A DNA stretch of 64,000 nt from QHVT01 sp036389275 (GTDB taxonomy: Bacteria; Acidobacteriota; Thermoanaerobaculia; Gp7-AA8). The notes beneath the pieces are model-generated. The model had not been told where the DNA came from. It searched no databases and saw only the letters and a list, made by a program, of their open reading frames with translations. Made by a program: the position numbers and the translations under genes. Within the stretch, counting starts at the first letter, position 1, and each line of letters starts with the position of its first letter. The stretch lies in assembly GCA_036389275.1 (NCBI GenBank), contig DASVQE010000033.1, positions 16,861 through 80,860 on the forward strand, given 5' to 3'. Below, piece after piece: positions 17,184 to 26,400 of this stretch.

Positions 17184-17308
17184 AGGCCTCCGGCGGGCCG
17201 GCACGGCCGGCAGCGTAGGTCATGCAGCGAACGTGCGTCTCGCGGGAGGCGTCTTCGGGCGGAGAGGCAAGGTTAGCGCTGCCGGCCGGGTCGGGCCGCC
17301 GGAGGCCT
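17184..17308. repeat. long GC-rich inverted repeat between thrS and hydrolase
   Basis: AGGCCTCCGGCGGGCC (17184-17199) is matched by GGGCCGCCGGAGGCCT (17293-17308) with one mismatch. The inner flanks CGGCCGGCAGCG and CGCTGCCGGCCG also pair, so the element is a ~125-bp hairpin with a ~55-base loop. The right arm encodes the last residues of the serine hydrolase. A partial second copy appears at the right window edge. Confidence 0.65.
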
Positions 17309-18796
17309 TTCGTCTGCTCGTGTTGCGGAGCGGAACGCGAGCCGCTCGGCGCCGTTGGTGAGCTCGATCGTGTCGTCGTGCAACGTCAGCGTGAGCACGC
17401 GGTCGTTGGCGACGTCGTAGGAGGCCAGCGTGTTCGGGGCGGTCATGCGGAAGCGGCGCATCGCTGACCGCGGCACGCCCGTGGCGGTGGTGAGGACTTT
17501 GTCGCCGTCGCTGATCACGCGCACGATCGTGTCGCCTTTGCGCACGAAGGTCTGGTAGTTGCGCGAGCTGCTCGGGTGCGGCGCGGTGCCGAGCACCTCA
17601 CCTTCCGTTTGCTCGTTCAGCCGCGCGGCGACGGCGCGGCGCTCCGCGCTCATCGACCAGAGCAGCGACAGCGCTTCCTGTGACTCGCCGGCCACGAGGA
17701 GATCGTTGCCGTCGCGCGTGATGCGCACGCCGCCGAACGTCCCGATCGCGCGCGCCGGCGGCTCCATCGTCACCACCGCCGGCGGCACGACGTGCGGCTG
17801 GTGGCGCACGATGCGCTCGACGTTCTTCTCCAGCGGCGCGTGCCAGCCGGTGTTGCGATCGATCAGGTAGACCAGCACCGCGCCGGCGTCGCGCCAGGCC
17901 GCGAGCATGCTGATGAACGCGCCGCGGATCAGGCCTCCGCGATAGATCTTCGGCGGCTTGATGTTCCAGCCGTAGCCTTGTCCTTCGATCGCGGCGGTGA
18001 ACATCTTCTTCGTCACGTCGCGCGGCAGCACCTCGCTCTCCTGCAGCGCGCGCCACCAGCGATGCAGGTCAGCCGCAGTCGTGACGAGGCCGCCCGCGCC
18101 GAAGATGTACTTGCCCCACATCGGCGACTCCGGCGCGAGCCGCTTCGGCTCCTCCGCTTCGGTCAGCTCCTCATCCGAGTTGCCGCTCCACGCTTTCGCC
18201 ATCACTTCCCCCGGCCGCGGCTCCTCGGTCCAGAAGCGGCTCTCGCGCATCTGCGCGGGCTCGAGCAGTTGCTTGCGCGCGTAGACCGCGAACGGCTGGC
18301 CGGAGACGCGTTCGACGATCTGCAGCGCCACGCCGTAGCCGAAGTTCGAGTACGAATACTCCGCGCCCGGCGCGCTGCGCAGCTTCGCCTCGCGCAACGC
18401 GGCGACGACGTCGACCGTCGTCGGCGGTGCGTCGAGCGGCAGACCGGAGGTGTGCAGCAGGAGCTGGTCGATGGTGATCGCCTCCTTCTCCGCCGGCAGC
18501 GGGCCGAGGTACTTCGAGATGCGGTCGGAGGTGCGGAGACGCCCGTCGGCTTCGAGGCGGAGCATGGCCGCGGCGACGAAGGTCTTCATGATCGAGCCGG
18601 GATCGAAGCGGGTGTCGCGGGTCACGCCGCCGAAGCCGCGGTCGAGCACGACCTTGCCGCCGGTGGAGACGAGCACGACGCCGCGGAAGCCGTACATCGC
18701 GTAGCGCTCGCCGAGGAGCGCGGTCTCGCGGGCGACGCGCGCCGAGCTGCAGGCGGTCGCGGCGAGAAGCAGGATCGTGGGAAGCATTCGGCGCAA
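17273..18796 (-). CDS. serine hydrolase lipoprotein (beta-lactamase/class C fold)
   Basis: About 507 residues. From TTG 18796 the N-terminus reads MRRMLPTILLLAATACSS: a lipoprotein signal with lipobox Cys16, and AGGAGA ten bases upstream; ATG 18787 is the alternative. Catalytic SIMK (S68-K71) and the YSN motif (YSYSNFGYG) are those of SxxK class C/DD-peptidase-like hydrolases. Residues ~370-507 form an additional beta domain. It lies on the reverse strand between thrS and infC, genes that usually sit together. The longer open frame upstream would run over the infC promoter and is rejected. The last codons are provided by a repeat arm. Confidence 0.85.
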   Translation of the reverse strand: MRRMLPTILLLAATACSSARVARETALLGERYAMYGFRGVVLVSTGGKVVLDRGFGGVTRDTRFDPGSIMKTFVAAAMLRLEADGRLRTSDRISKYLGPLPAEKEAITIDQLLLHTSGLPLDAPPTTVDVVAALREAKLRSAPGAEYSYSNFGYGVALQIVERVSGQPFAVYARKQLLEPAQMRESRFWTEEPRPGEVMAKAWSGNSDEELTEAEEPKRLAPESPMWGKYIFGAGGLVTTAADLHRWWRALQESEVLPRDVTKKMFTAAIEGQGYGWNIKPPKIYRGGLIRGAFISMLAAWRDAGAVLVYLIDRNTGWHAPLEKNVERIVRHQPHVVPPAVVTMEPPARAIGTFGGVRITRDGNDLLVAGESQEALSLLWSMSAERRAVAARLNEQTEGEVLGTAPHPSSSRNYQTFVRKGDTIVRVISDGDKVLTTATGVPRSAMRRFRMTAPNTLASYDVANDRVLTLTLHDDTIELTNGAERLAFRSATRADERPPAARPGRQR

Positions 18797-18845
18797 GAGC
18801 GTTGTCTCTCCTGCACCCCATAGACGCCGGGAGGCGGCCGCTGGT

Positions 18846-18874
18846 TTGACTTCGGGTGCCGCAGCCCGTACATT
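18846..18874 (+). promoter_or_regulatory. promoter of infC-rpmI-rplT
   Basis: TTGACT (18846-18851) and TACATT (18869-18874) with an ideal 17-base spacer, about 30 bases ahead of the infC start. Confidence 0.7.
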
Positions 18875-18903
18875 AGCCAGCCCAATTACAGGAGGAAACA
18901 CGT

Positions 18904-19458
18904 ATTTTCCCGCCACGCCGCAATCCGAGATTCGACCGTAGACCCGTAGAGCCTGAGAACCGCATCAACGATCTGATCCGCGTGCCGGAGGTACGTCTGA
19001 TCGATCACGAAGGAAAACAGGTCGGCATCGTGCCGATCGCGCAGGCGCAGGAGATGGCCCGCGAGAAGGACCTCGACCTCGTCGAGATCTCCGCCACGGC
19101 CAGCCCGCCGGTCTGCAAGATCATGGACTACGGGAAGTTCATCTTCCAGAAGAAGAAGAAGGAAGGCGAGGCCAAGAAGAAGCAGAAGGTCATCATCGTC
19201 AAAGAGGTGCAGTTCCGCCCTCGCATCGACGAGCATGACTTCGACTTCAAGAAGAACCACGTCATCCGCTTCCTGCAGCACGGCGACAAGGTCAAGGTGA
19301 GCATCCGCTTCCGCGGCCGCGAGATGACGCACATGGAGCTCGGCCGCGCCGTCCTCGACCGCCTGCTGGCCGAGATCAAGGAGTACGGCGCCTCCGAGTC
19401 GCCGCATCCGGACGTACAGGGCAACCGCATGACGATGGTGATCGCGCCGTCGAAGTGA
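18904..19458 (+). CDS. infC: translation initiation factor IF-3 with AUU start
   Basis: 184 residues. The conserved IF-3 N-terminus (FDRRPVEPENRINDLIRVPEVRLI) lies in frame upstream of the first conventional start (GTG 18982). No ATG/GTG/TTG precedes it, but ATT at 18904 does, with AGGAGG (18890-18895) eight bases upstream. AUU is the known infC start codon in E. coli, where it allows IF-3 to repress its own translation, so the same autoregulation is likely. N-domain to ~80, basic linker KKKKEGEAKKKQK, C-domain with VKVSIRFRGREMTH. Confidence 0.95.
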   Translation: MFPPRRNPRFDRRPVEPENRINDLIRVPEVRLIDHEGKQVGIVPIAQAQEMAREKDLDLVEISATASPPVCKIMDYGKFIFQKKKKEGEAKKKQKVIIVKEVQFRPRIDEHDFDFKKNHVIRFLQHGDKVKVSIRFRGREMTHMELGRAVLDRLLAEIKEYGASESPHPDVQGNRMTMVIAPSK

Positions 19459-19518
19459 GCGCGGGACGGAATCAAACCGTCCCCAACCACGTTAGCCTCC
19501 ACGCTTTAGGGGATTTCT

Positions 19519-19716
19519 ATGCCGAAAATGAAGAGCCATCGAGGAGCCGCGAAACGGTTCAAGAAGACCGGAAGCGGAAAGTTGCAGCGGAACCACGCCT
19601 TCCACTCGCACATCCTGACCAAGAAGTCGCCCGGCCGTAAGTCGAAGCTGGCCGGCGAAGTCGAGGTCTCGCCTGCGAATGCGAAGACCGTCAAGCGGAT
19701 GATTCCGTACAAGTGA
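19519..19716 (+). CDS. rpmI: 50S ribosomal protein L35
   Basis: 65 residues with the typical MPKMKSHRGAAKRFKKTGSGK N-terminus and HILTKKSPGRKSKL. A weak GGGGA lies upstream. Second gene of infC-rpmI-rplT. Confidence 0.97.
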   Translation: MPKMKSHRGAAKRFKKTGSGKLQRNHAFHSHILTKKSPGRKSKLAGEVEVSPANAKTVKRMIPYK

Positions 19717-19720
19717 AAGC

Positions 19721-19750
19721 AGTGCTAAGTGCTAAGTGCTGAGTGCTGAG
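19721..19750. repeat. 7-bp tandem repeat, four units
   Basis: Four head-to-tail units AGTGCTA, AGTGCTA, AGTGCTG, AGTGCTG plus AG, directly after the rpmI stop. It lies in the rpmI-rplT spacer of the ribosomal transcript. Confidence 0.7.
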
Positions 19751-19825
19751 CACACCAATCCGAGCGAGCCGCGGCGATCACCACTCCTGGCCCGGCCGCT
19801 CTGAAGAAGGAAAACGAGGAGAACG

Positions 19826-20197
19826 ATGCCGAGAGTCAAACGAGGTCCCAAAAGAAAGAACCGCCGCGCCAAGGTATTGAAGCTCGCCAAGGGCTTCTAC
19901 GGGATGCGGTCGCGCGGACACCGCATTGCGCAGCAGGCCGTCGACAAGGCGCTCAACTCCGCCTTCACCGGCCGCAAGGATCGCAAGGGTGATTTCCGCA
20001 AGCTCTGGATCGCCCGCATCAACGCCGCCGCGCGCCAGAACGGAATGTCCTACTCGCAGTTCATCGCCGGCCTGAAAGCGGCCGGGAACACGCTGGACCG
20101 CAAGATGCTGGCCGACATGGCCGTGCACGACGCCGCCGGTTTCACCGCGCTCGCCGAGAGCGCCCGCGGCGCGCTGGACAAGCAGAAAACCGCGTAA
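19826..20197 (+). CDS. rplT: 50S ribosomal protein L20
   Basis: 123 residues, typical MPRVKRGP...KGFYGMRSR N-terminus and SYSQFIAGLKAAGNTLDRKMLADMA. Shine-Dalgarno GAGGAG is seven bases upstream. Last gene of the operon before a strong terminator. Confidence 0.97.
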   Translation: MPRVKRGPKRKNRRAKVLKLAKGFYGMRSRGHRIAQQAVDKALNSAFTGRKDRKGDFRKLWIARINAAARQNGMSYSQFIAGLKAAGNTLDRKMLADMAVHDAAGFTALAESARGALDKQKTA

Positions 20198-20204
20198 AAC
20201 GACA

Positions 20205-20221
20205 TTTGCGTCAGACGCAAA
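20205..20221. repeat. TTTGCGTC-A-GACGCAAA palindrome, copy 2
   Basis: Perfect 8+1+8 palindrome between the rplT stop and its terminator; the only intergenic copy of the family in this window. Confidence 0.6.
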
Positions 20222-20223
20222 AA

Positions 20224-20248
20224 GGCCGGGCTCGCGCCCGGCCTTTTT
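20224..20248. terminator. bidirectional terminator for rplT and the ABC operon
   Basis: GGCCGGGC-TCGC-GCCCGGCC with five T's after and five A's before the stem, so it can work on both strands. It lies between rplT and the stop of the convergent permease gene. Confidence 0.9.
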
Positions 20249-22092
20249 CATTGCAGCCGTTTCGTCGCGCCGCTGTCGGGATCCCATAACACCACCCGCC
20301 CGTCCGCGTCGAAGGCCGCGAGGGCGCTGCCGGGACGGTGCGGCTCGATGCGCGGATCGCCGCCGGGCGTGCCGGTGAGGCCGGCGCGCACGCGCTCGGC
20401 GGTGTGTACGACCGCGCCGCGGTTGAGATCGACCACGAACGTGACCCGGCCGTCGCGCGAGCCGCGCTCGCCGCGATTGCCGGCGACGTAGACGCGGCCG
20501 TCGCCGAGCGAGCCGCTGACGAGCGCCGAGCGCACGCCGGGCAACACGACGTCGGCGCGCGGCGCGCCCGAGGCGTCGAAGGCGCGCACGTGCATCGCGC
20601 CGCCGGCGCGCTGCGCGGAGACCGAGGTGCCGTCGGCGAGCATCGACCAGTAGGCGCGCGCCTCGCCGTGCGGCAGCGCGGCGATCTGCGCGCCGGTGCG
20701 GCCGTCGAGCAGCAGGCCGGTGCGGCGCAGGAGCAGGCGCGAGCCGTCGTCGGAAACCGCCAGCGAGTTCGCGTCGGCCACATTCGTCTGCCCGAGCACG
20801 GTCACATGCTTCGTGCGGAGATCGAGCTCGCTGATGCGCAGCGGCCCGGCGCCGCGAAACGCCGACGACTCGTAGATGCGCAGCACGTCGGGCGTGCGGA
20901 AGTACATCGCCACCGCCTGCCGCCGCTCCAGCGCCGGCGCCACGGCGAGGATGCGGCGCGCCGCCAGATCGTGCACCGAGACGTTCTGCCAACTGGCCAC
21001 GGCCGCGCGCGTGCCGTCGTCCGACAGCACCACCGCCGAGCCGGTCTGGGTGACGATGCCGGTGGCGACGTCGGCACCGCCGTCGAGCCGCATCGTGTGC
21101 AGCTCGAGCACCTGCCCCGGGATCAGCGACGCCGGCTGCAGCCAGGCCATCACCTTGCCGTCGCGCGAGAAGGCGGTGCTCCACCACGGTGGCCCGTCGA
21201 GACGGCGCCGCGCGCCGCTCGCCGCATCGACGATGTACGAGGCCTGATAGTCGCCGCGCGACGCCGCCGAGCCGCTGATGAAGAGATGCGTGCCGTCCGG
21301 CGCCTGCTGCAGCGCGTGCACGCGCAGGTCGGCCGGATCGGGCGAGACCACCCACCATCCGAACGCACCGGCGGCGAGCAGCACCACCGCCACCGCCGGC
21401 CAGAGCGCGCGCGAGAGCGCGAGGTGATTGCGGCGGATGTCGGTGCGGCCGTTCGCGAGCTGCCACACCGGCGCGATCATCAGCACCGCCAGGATAGCCA
21501 GGCCGGTGACGTTGACGAGCGTCGCCGCGATGCGCACGCCGCCGCCGGCGAAGATCGGCCGCACGATCAGAAAGAGCGCGCCTGCCGCGAGCACCGCCAG
21601 CACGAAGTCGAGCGCGAGGAGCATGGAGCGCGAGCGCACCATCGTCGCGCCGGCGTGGCTGACGAAGAAGAGCACGACGATCGAGCCGCCGGCGACGAGC
21701 GGCAGCGTGCGCCAGAGATCGCCCGCCGCGCCGCGCGTGACCAGCCAGACCGGCAGCACCGCGATGGCGAAGGCCAACAGCGACACCAGCAGCGACGCGC
21801 CGGCCTTGCCGAACCAGAGCGCCGCCGGCGACACCGGACGCGCGAAGTAGAACGAGAGCCGCCGCTCGGCGAGCTCGCGCCCGATCACCGACGAGCCGAG
21901 GGCCAGCGACGTGCCGGTGGCGATCGACGCCGACACCAGCGCGCCGACCAGAGCCATGGTCGTGGCGCGGTCGGCGCGCGCCGCCGGCAGCAGCGCGGCG
22001 ATGAACGGCAGCAGCGCGAAGGCGGCGCAGAACAGCAGCAGACGGGAACGCTCGCGCAGCTCGCGCGAGGCGATGACGAGGGCGGTATTCAC
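20248..22092 (-). CDS. ABC permease fused to a beta-propeller-like domain
   Basis: About 614 residues from GTG 22092, whose codon overlaps the ATPase stop (GTGA); the longer upstream frame is a shadow of the ATPase gene. Residues ~1-280 hold about six membrane helices with the ABC-2-type pattern (ERSRLLLFCAAFALLPFIAALL; GRELAERRLSFYFARPVSP). A long extracytoplasmic region (~300-614) follows with repeating FSRDGK, LSDDGT, VSDDGS, FDADGR strands, a WD/YVTN-like propeller. Partner of the ATPase below; substrate unknown. The permease-propeller fusion is unusual. Confidence 0.8.
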   Translation of the reverse strand: MNTALVIASRELRERSRLLLFCAAFALLPFIAALLPAARADRATTMALVGALVSASIATGTSLALGSSVIGRELAERRLSFYFARPVSPAALWFGKAGASLLVSLLAFAIAVLPVWLVTRGAAGDLWRTLPLVAGGSIVVLFFVSHAGATMVRSRSMLLALDFVLAVLAAGALFLIVRPIFAGGGVRIAATLVNVTGLAILAVLMIAPVWQLANGRTDIRRNHLALSRALWPAVAVVLLAAGAFGWWVVSPDPADLRVHALQQAPDGTHLFISGSAASRGDYQASYIVDAASGARRRLDGPPWWSTAFSRDGKVMAWLQPASLIPGQVLELHTMRLDGGADVATGIVTQTGSAVVLSDDGTRAAVASWQNVSVHDLAARRILAVAPALERRQAVAMYFRTPDVLRIYESSAFRGAGPLRISELDLRTKHVTVLGQTNVADANSLAVSDDGSRLLLRRTGLLLDGRTGAQIAALPHGEARAYWSMLADGTSVSAQRAGGAMHVRAFDASGAPRADVVLPGVRSALVSGSLGDGRVYVAGNRGERGSRDGRVTFVVDLNRGAVVHTAERVRAGLTGTPGGDPRIEPHRPGSALAAFDADGRVVLWDPDSGATKRLQ

Positions 22093-22982
22093 GGACGGAC
22101 TCCTTGTTCCTCGCCGGCCACGGCGATGAAGATTTCCTCGAGGGTCATCGGGCTGACGTCGGCGGTGCTGATCTTCGCCGCATCGCGAAAGCGCTCGAAC
22201 GCGAGGTCGTCGTAGTTCGTCACCACGGCCTCGGTGCCGGTGCCCCACTGCCGCACGTTCGCGGCGACGAGGTCCGCGTTCGCCAGCGCCATCGGCTGGC
22301 TGGCGAAACGGATGCGGCGGAACCGCGCCTTCAGCGTCTCCACTTCCTCGTCGAGCACGAGCCGGCCGTTCTGCAGCACGCCGACGCGGTCGGCGATGGC
22401 TTCGACCGGCGCGAGGTCGTGGGTGGTGATCAGCACGGTGATGCCGCGCTCGGCGAGGTCGGCGATGACCTCTTCGAACAGCGACTTGCGCGCCACGACG
22501 TCGAGCCCGAGGGTCGGGTCGTCGAGCACGAGCAGTTGCGGCTCGCTCGCCAGCGCCAGCGCCAGCGAGACCTGCTTCTTCTGCCCTTTCGACAGATTGC
22601 CGAAGCGCGCTTTCGCGTCGATGCCGAAGCGGCCGACGCGCTCGTCGTACGCGCGCTGCTGCCAGCGCGAGTAGAGGCGCGAGCAGAACCAGCCGAGGTC
22701 GCGCACGCGCATCTCCGGCGGCGCATCGGCTTCCTCCGGCACCACGCCCACGCGCTCCATGAGTGTGTCGCGGCGCTGCCAGGCGTCTTCGCCGAAGAGC
22801 GCCACGTGGCCGCCGTCGGGCCGCAGTTGCCCGAGGAGACAGCGGACCAGCGACGACTTGCCGGCGCCGTTGCGGCCGAGCAGCGCGTACACCGATCCCG
22901 CGGGAATGGCCAGCGACACCCCGTCGACGGCGGTGCGCTTGCCGTAGCGGACGGTCAGGTCCGCGACGTCGATCGTATTCAT
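22089..22982 (-). CDS. ABC transporter ATP-binding protein
   Basis: 297 residues with Walker A GRNGAGKSS (36-44), signature LSKGQKKQ (~129), Walker B LLVLDDPTLGLD and the switch His in TTHDL. The similarity is to YtrB/CcmA-type ATPases of ABC-2 exporters. It overlaps its neighbours by four bases on both sides (ATGA with the regulator, GTGA with the permease), so all three are translationally coupled. Confidence 0.92.
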   Translation of the reverse strand: MNTIDVADLTVRYGKRTAVDGVSLAIPAGSVYALLGRNGAGKSSLVRCLLGQLRPDGGHVALFGEDAWQRRDTLMERVGVVPEEADAPPEMRVRDLGWFCSRLYSRWQQRAYDERVGRFGIDAKARFGNLSKGQKKQVSLALALASEPQLLVLDDPTLGLDVVARKSLFEEVIADLAERGITVLITTHDLAPVEAIADRVGVLQNGRLVLDEEVETLKARFRRIRFASQPMALANADLVAANVRQWGTGTEAVVTNYDDLAFERFRDAAKISTADVSPMTLEEIFIAVAGEEQGVRP

Positions 22983-23374
22983 GCTTTCCTCCTGTGCTCG
23001 CGCGTGACGCGCTCGTACGCCGTCTCGAGCTCGCCCGCCGCCTCGGCGAGCGTGGCGCCCACCGACAGCGCGGTGCCGGCGTAGCGCGCCGCCGCGTCGC
23101 GCAGCGTTTCGTTCCGTTCCGATTTCTTGAGCTGGGCCGGCGCGTCGGCGACGAACGTCCCTTCGCCGCGCCGCACCGCGAAGACGCCCGCGTCCGTCAG
23201 CCGCTGATACGCGCGGGCCACGGTGTTGGGGTTGACGCGGAGGTCGCGCGCCAGATCGCGCACCGACGGCACCGCGGCGCCGGGCGTGAGCGTCCCCAGC
23301 GAGATCATGCGCCGCATCCCTTCTTCGATCTGACGCCAGATCGGCGCGGCATTGGATGGATTGATATCGAACAT
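22979..23374 (-). CDS. GntR-family repressor, YtrA subfamily
   Basis: 131 residues: an N-terminal winged helix (PIWRQIEEGMRRMISLGTL...PSVRDLARDLRVNPNTVARAYQRL... VRRGEGTFVAD) and a short helical C-terminus without an effector domain, the layout of the YtrA subfamily. Those regulators usually sit first in an operon with ABC genes and repress it, as here. The operator is probably the palindrome just upstream. Confidence 0.9.
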   Translation of the reverse strand: MFDINPSNAAPIWRQIEEGMRRMISLGTLTPGAAVPSVRDLARDLRVNPNTVARAYQRLTDAGVFAVRRGEGTFVADAPAQLKKSERNETLRDAAARYAGTALSVGATLAEAAGELETAYERVTREHRRKA

Positions 23375-23377
23375 GCT

Positions 23378-23415
23378 CCGTCCTGCTGTACTAGATGGCT
23401 AATACAGTAGGACGG
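23378..23415. promoter_or_regulatory. YtrA-type operator upstream of the GntR-ABC operon
   Basis: A 38-bp interrupted palindrome: CCGTCCT-g-CTGTAcTA, six-base centre, TAaTACAG-t-AGGACGG. The core TGTACTA-N6-TAATACA resembles YtrA-family operators. It lies three bases upstream of the regulator's start, where binding would block transcription. Confidence 0.8.
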
Positions 23416-23445
23416 CGCGGAACGTTTGTCAAGGGGTGACGAGTA

Positions 23446-26400
23446 CTACGTCGTCACCGCCTCCGCCAACGCCGCCTCTTCGCGCTCGCTCTTGCGGTGG
23501 CGCCAGTGGGCGACGTCGTCGAACAGCGAGTAGAGCACCGGCGTCGACAGGAGCGTGAGCAGGAGGACCAGCATCTGGCCGCCGATGATGGTCGAGCCGA
23601 TGGCGCGGTTGGTGGCGGCGCCGGCGCCGCTGGAGACGACCAGCGGGATCATGCCGGCCACGAAGGCAATCGTGGTCATGAGGATCGGGCGGAGGCGGTC
23701 GCGATTCGCTTCGCGGATCGCTTCGTCGCGCGCCAGGCCGCGCTCGCGGAGCTGGTTGGTGTGATCGACCTGCAGGATCGAATTCTTCTTCACGATGCCG
23801 AACAGCACCACGATGCCGAGGGCCGAGAAGATGTTGAGCGACTGATTGAGCAGCACCAGCGAGAGCAGCGCGAACGGCACCGTCATCGGCAGCGACAGCA
23901 GGATCGTCACCGGATGGATCCAGCTCTCGAACTGCGCGGCGAGGATCAGGTACATGAAGACGATCGACAGCACGAACGCGAGCATGAAATTCACACCCGC
24001 CTTCTGCTGCTCGCGCGCGCGGCCGGTGAAGTCGTACGCGTAGCCTTTCGGCATGTTCATGCTGTCGGCTTTCTTCTTCAGCAGGTCCATCACCGCCTGC
24101 GACGAGTAGCCCGGCTTCATGTTGGCCATGACCATGACCATGCGCCGCCGGTTGAGGCGGTTCACGATCGACGGTCCGGTGCCTTCGGTCATCGTGACGA
24201 GATCGCTCAGCTTCACCCGTCCGCCGCTCGACGACGGCACCTCGATCTGCGAGATGGCGCTGGCGGTGTTGCGCGAGGTCTCACCGGCGCGCACGTGCAC
24301 CTCGTACTCTTCGCCGCCCTCGTAGTAGCTGGTGGCTTTCTGTCCGCCGACGAGCACGTTCAGCGTGGCGGCGAGGTCCTGCACGCTCACGCCGAGGTCT
24401 GCGGCCTTGTCGCGGTCGATGCGCACGCCGAGCTCCGGCTTGCCGACGATGAAGTTCGTGTCGACGTCGGTGGTGCCGAGGCGCGGATCGCGGATGACGT
24501 CGGTGAGCTCGCGCGCGTAGCGGTCGAGCTGCGTGAGCTCGGGGCCGCCGATCCAGAACATGATCTCGGCGTCGGCGCCGCCGCCGAACTCGTTCACCGG
24601 CGCGACGGTGGTGCGCAGGTTGAGGCGCTGATAGAGCGGCACCACTTCCTCGCGCACGCGGTCCATGATCGCGTACTGATCGTCGCGCTCCTCGGCCGGT
24701 CCGAGCTTCACGTAGATCGAGCCGAGGTTGAGCGTCTTCTGCGGATCGTCGCCGATGGTCACGACCGTGTTCGTCACGCCGTCGATCTTGCGCACGCGCG
24801 AGGCGATCGACTCGAGGATGGTCGAGGTCGTGGCTACGCTTGCGCCTTCCGGCGCGCGCACGCTGATCGAGAACTGCCCTTCGTCGTCGTACGGAAGGAA
24901 GGTTTTGTCGACGAGCGCGAAGAGGCCGATCTTCGGCAGGAGCATCGAGGCGAAGACGGCGAACATCAGCAGCACGATGGCCCAGCGGTGGCGCAGCGAC
25001 CAGTCGAGCATGCGCATGTAGGCGCGCTCGATGTATCCGTAGAAGCCGCGCTCGCGCGTCGAGCCGCCCTCGGTGTGCAGGTCCTCGCGGCGCAGGTAGC
25101 GCGCGGCCATCATCGGCGTGAGCGTGAACGACACCAGCAGCGACACCGCCACGGCAAAGGCCATCGTCACGCCGAACGAGAACATGAAGCGGCCGACGAT
25201 CCCGGCCATGAACGACACCGGCAGGAAGACGACGATCAGCGAGAGCGACGTGGCCATGACCGCGAGGCCGACTTCGCGCGTGCCCGCCACCGCCGCTTCG
25301 GCCGGCGTCATGTTCTTCTCTTCCATCCAGCGGAAGATGTTCTCGAGCACGACCACCGCGTCGTCGATGACGATGCCGACCGCCAGCGTCAGCGCCAGCA
25401 GCGTGATGACGTTGAGGGTGAAGCCCATGTACGACATCGCCGCGAAGGTGGCAATGAGCGAGCTCGGAATCGCCACCGCGGCGATGAGCGTCGGCCTCGA
25501 CGTTCGCGCGAAGTACCAGAACATCGCACCGCCGACGACGATGGCCGCGATCACCGCCACCGCGCGCGGCAGCGGAATGGAGTGGCCCCAGAGGAGCGTG
25601 TAGAGCAGCAGCGTGCCGCCGATCATCAGCAGCACGTGCCAGAAGCGCGGCGAGGAGAGGAAGAGCCAGACCACGAGCGCGGCCAGGATCGAGCCGAGGA
25701 CGAGGTGCTCTTTCACCGCGCCGACCGCGGCCAGAACGAACTCCGACTGATCGCGGATGACGTCGAGCTTGTAGCCGCGCGGCAACTGCGGCGTGAGCTC
25801 GGCCACGCGCTCCTTGATGCGGTTCACGACGTCGATGGCGTTCGTGCCGGACTGCTTGCGGATCATCAGCACGACCGCCGACTTGCCGCCGACCGTCGCC
25901 GCCGACTCGACGTCGGCCATGCTGTCGTCGATGCGCGCCACGTCGCGCACGCGGATGGTGGTGCCGCCGGCGTTCGAGATCGGGATCGCGCCGAACTGCT
26001 CCGGCGTACCGACGCGGCCGTAGGTGCGCAGGGTGAGGTCGCGCAGACCCTGCTCCACTTTGCCGCCGGGGATCTGGATGTTCTGCGCCTGCAGCGCGCC
26101 GACGACCTGCGCGGCGGTGAGGCCTTGCGAGGCGAGCTTGGCGTTGTCGACGACGACGTTGATCTGCCGCGGCCGCGCGCCGATGACCATGACCTGGCCG
26201 ACTCCGTTGACGGTCTCGAGGCGGCGCCGCAAGGTCTTGTCGACGAACTCGGAGATGTCGCGCTGCGTGCCCGGTCCCGACACGGCGATGGTGACGACCG
26301 GAATCGAGCCGGGGTCGAAGCTCTGCACCACCGGCGGCTCGGCGTCTTTCGGCAGCTCGGAGAGGACGAGGTTGATCTTGTCGCGCACTTCCTGCGCGGC

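Noticed and set aside
18797..18916. N-terminal extension of the lipoprotein hydrolase gene
   Set aside because: It would run across the infC promoter and Shine-Dalgarno and place a lipoprotein signal internally.
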